DNA of 7,355 nucleotides, taken from the NCBI GenBank assembly GCA_023144075.1, contig JAGLGJ010000053.1:1-7355 (forward strand). Reading direction: 5' to 3'. The notes under the pieces are model-generated. The model searched no databases. It was not told the DNA's origin and saw nothing but the letters and a program-made list of their open reading frames with translations. The stretch's first letter is position 1, and the number at the start of each line of letters is the position of its first letter. Source of the stretch: Candidatus Bathyarchaeota archaeon (GTDB lineage Archaea > Thermoproteota > Bathyarchaeia > 40CM-2-53-6 > RBG-13-38-9). A program made the position numbers and the translations under genes. Positions 6,734 through 7,355 of the stretch are shown here, one piece after another.

Positions 6734-6889
6734 ATGATGAATGAAATTCTAAAACTACAAACAAATCCTAAATTTTCGAAATTGATGAGTTTAATCTCTA
6801 CGTGCATGATATATGGTAGTCTAGTAGCACCAAATGTTGTGGCATTGTTAGCTGGATGGGTTTTTCTATTCTCTAAGAAGAATACGTAA
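6734..6889 (+). CDS. Possible small membrane protein, 51 residues
   Basis: A short frame starting ATG ATG with a stop at 6887-6889, too short to be called by homology from sequence alone. The first ~17 residues are polar and basic (KLQTNPKFSK). Residues ~18-48 are almost entirely hydrophobic (LMSLISTCMIYG then VVALLAGWVFLF), ending in SKKNT. That suggests one long or two short membrane spans with positive charge at both ends. GTGA lies seven bases before the ATG and could pair with the 16S rRNA end, and an in-frame TGA just upstream fixes the start. The palindrome at 6694-6712 is at promoter distance. A 65-codon frame on the opposite strand covers the same bases but has no such support. I recognise no family. 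It could still be chance. Confidence 0.42.
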   Translation: MMNEILKLQTNPKFSKLMSLISTCMIYGSLVAPNVVALLAGWVFLFSKKNT

Positions 6890-6977
6890 TTAGTCATTCG
6901 TTATTTTTACGTCCTTGTTGCTGATTCTTAGTGCAAGATCAAATTGGTGAAGTGCACTTACAAATCTGTCAGAAAGT

Positions 6978-6988
6978 TGTTAATAACA
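6978..6988. promoter_or_regulatory. 11-nt palindrome, candidate TATA region for the Trp-rich gene
   Basis: TGTTAATAACA is a perfect palindrome around a central A, and it shares the core TTAATAA with the element at 6694-6712. It lies 52 bases before the ATG at 7035, so a TATA box here would give a leader of about 25 bases. AT-rich palindromes of this size occur by chance. Confidence 0.28.
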
Positions 6989-7009
6989 TAAAGTCAAACA
7001 TATGTTAGT

Positions 7010-7024
7010 GTATAGCTCTTATAC
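7010..7024. other. Inverted repeat just before the Trp-rich gene
   Basis: GTATA (7010-7014) and TATAC (7020-7024) are complementary arms around five bases, ending 10 bases before the ATG at 7035. It could be a weak leader hairpin or a regulator site near the transcription start. Support is only the symmetry and the position. Confidence 0.22.
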
Positions 7025-7034
7025 GTGATATTTC

Positions 7035-7355
7035 ATGAGGACCTCTGATGAGAATAAGCCATACAAGAATTTGTGGGTTCTCAAGACTGACAACATGATA
7101 CCCAATTTAACATGGTATTGGTGGTGGTGGCTATTTTTTGTCAGGGATCCAGATAGACCTGCTAGAACCAAACAATTGATGATCCTGTGGTCAACTAAGT
7201 ATACGAAGAACATCAAGATAATGGATAGGAAATGGTCTGTAAAACAATTGCCCACATGGGAGGGTAAAATGCTGAAATTCAACGGTATGACCGCTGCCTG
7301 GTGGTATGACAATCAAAAGATGTATGATCCCCTACTGTTGGAGGAGATGGACTTT
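7035..7355 (+). CDS. Unrecognised tryptophan-rich protein, N-terminal 107 residues; 3' end outside window
   Basis: The frame is open from ATG 7035 to the right edge, and an in-frame TGA at 7026-7028 fixes the start. Eleven of 107 residues are Trp, including a WYWWWW run (residues 27-32) followed by LFFVRDPDRP, then LMILWSTKYTK, and FNGMTAAWWYD near residue 90. There is no signal peptide: the first 20 residues are polar. The hydrophobic stretch around the Trp run is short and ends in charged residues, so a buried or ligand-binding aromatic core is more likely than a membrane anchor. I cannot name a family. A lipocalin-like or carotenoid-hydratase (CrtC/AttH)-like beta barrel is a loose guess. 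AAG is used for lysine slightly more often than AAA, while the neighbours favour AAA. The strong motif structure argues that it is a real conserved protein. Confidence 0.72.
   Translation, partial: MRTSDENKPYKNLWVLKTDNMIPNLTWYWWWWLFFVRDPDRPARTKQLMILWSTKYTKNIKIMDRKWSVKQLPTWEGKMLKFNGMTAAWWYDNQKMYDPLLLEEMDF

Noticed and set aside
6700..6897. Minus-strand frame of 65 codons
   Set aside because: It covers the candidate small membrane protein but has no ribosome site, promoter element or recognisable composition, so the plus-strand frame is preferred.
7019..7312. Minus-strand frame of 97 codons
   Set aside because: It is antisense to the Trp-rich frame. The many TGG codons (CCA on the other strand) and lack of stops keep it open by chance.
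1..7355. CRISPR array, insertion sequence or defence island
   Set aside because: No spaced repeats, transposase motifs or terminal inverted repeats were seen. The genes look like ordinary metabolic ones.

Overview
The window is AT-rich chromosomal DNA from an archaeon. The strongest taxonomic marker is the alpha subunit of the archaeal-type CO dehydrogenase/acetyl-CoA synthase (CdhA), which carries two ferredoxin-like cluster motifs not found in bacterial CooS. Supporting marks are relatives of cofactor enzymes typical of archaea (RimK/MptN-like and CofE-like ligases, a CitG-like protein), an archaeal nucleotidyltransferase family, TATA-like elements close to start codons, and several non-ATG starts. 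It could be a methanogen or methanotroph relative, or an acetogenic or heterotrophic lineage such as Bathyarchaeia. The sequence alone does not decide this.

Layout. 1-1442 (-) is the N-terminal ~480 codons of cdhA, cut by the left window edge. 1628-2365 (-) is cooC, the nickel-insertion ATPase that matures CO dehydrogenase, directly upstream of cdhA. 2474-3346 (-) is a RimK-family ATP-grasp glutamate ligase resembling MptN. 3465-4310 (+) is a divergent relative of the F420-0:glutamate ligase CofE. 4319-5272 (-) is a CitG-like (triphosphoribosyl-dephospho-CoA synthase family) protein, tail to tail with the CofE-like gene. 5517-6608 (+) is a predicted nucleotidyltransferase with a Pol-beta-type GS...DxD site. 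6734-6889 (+) is a possible 51-residue membrane protein behind a 19-nt perfect palindrome. 7035 to the right edge (+) is the start of an unusually tryptophan-rich protein that I do not recognise.

How it fits together. cooC and cdhA form a nickel-enzyme module for the carbonyl branch of the Wood-Ljungdahl pathway. The next three genes have catalytic types that suit assembly of the tetrahydromethanopterin side chain: a glutamate ligase, a CofE-type ligase and a phosphoribosyl-transfer enzyme. Tetrahydromethanopterin carries the methyl group that CODH/ACS consumes, so the neighbourhood may join an enzyme with the synthesis of its C1 carrier. This link is inference from chemistry and gene order and is the main idea to test. 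I found no rRNA, tRNA, CRISPR array, insertion sequence or attachment site.
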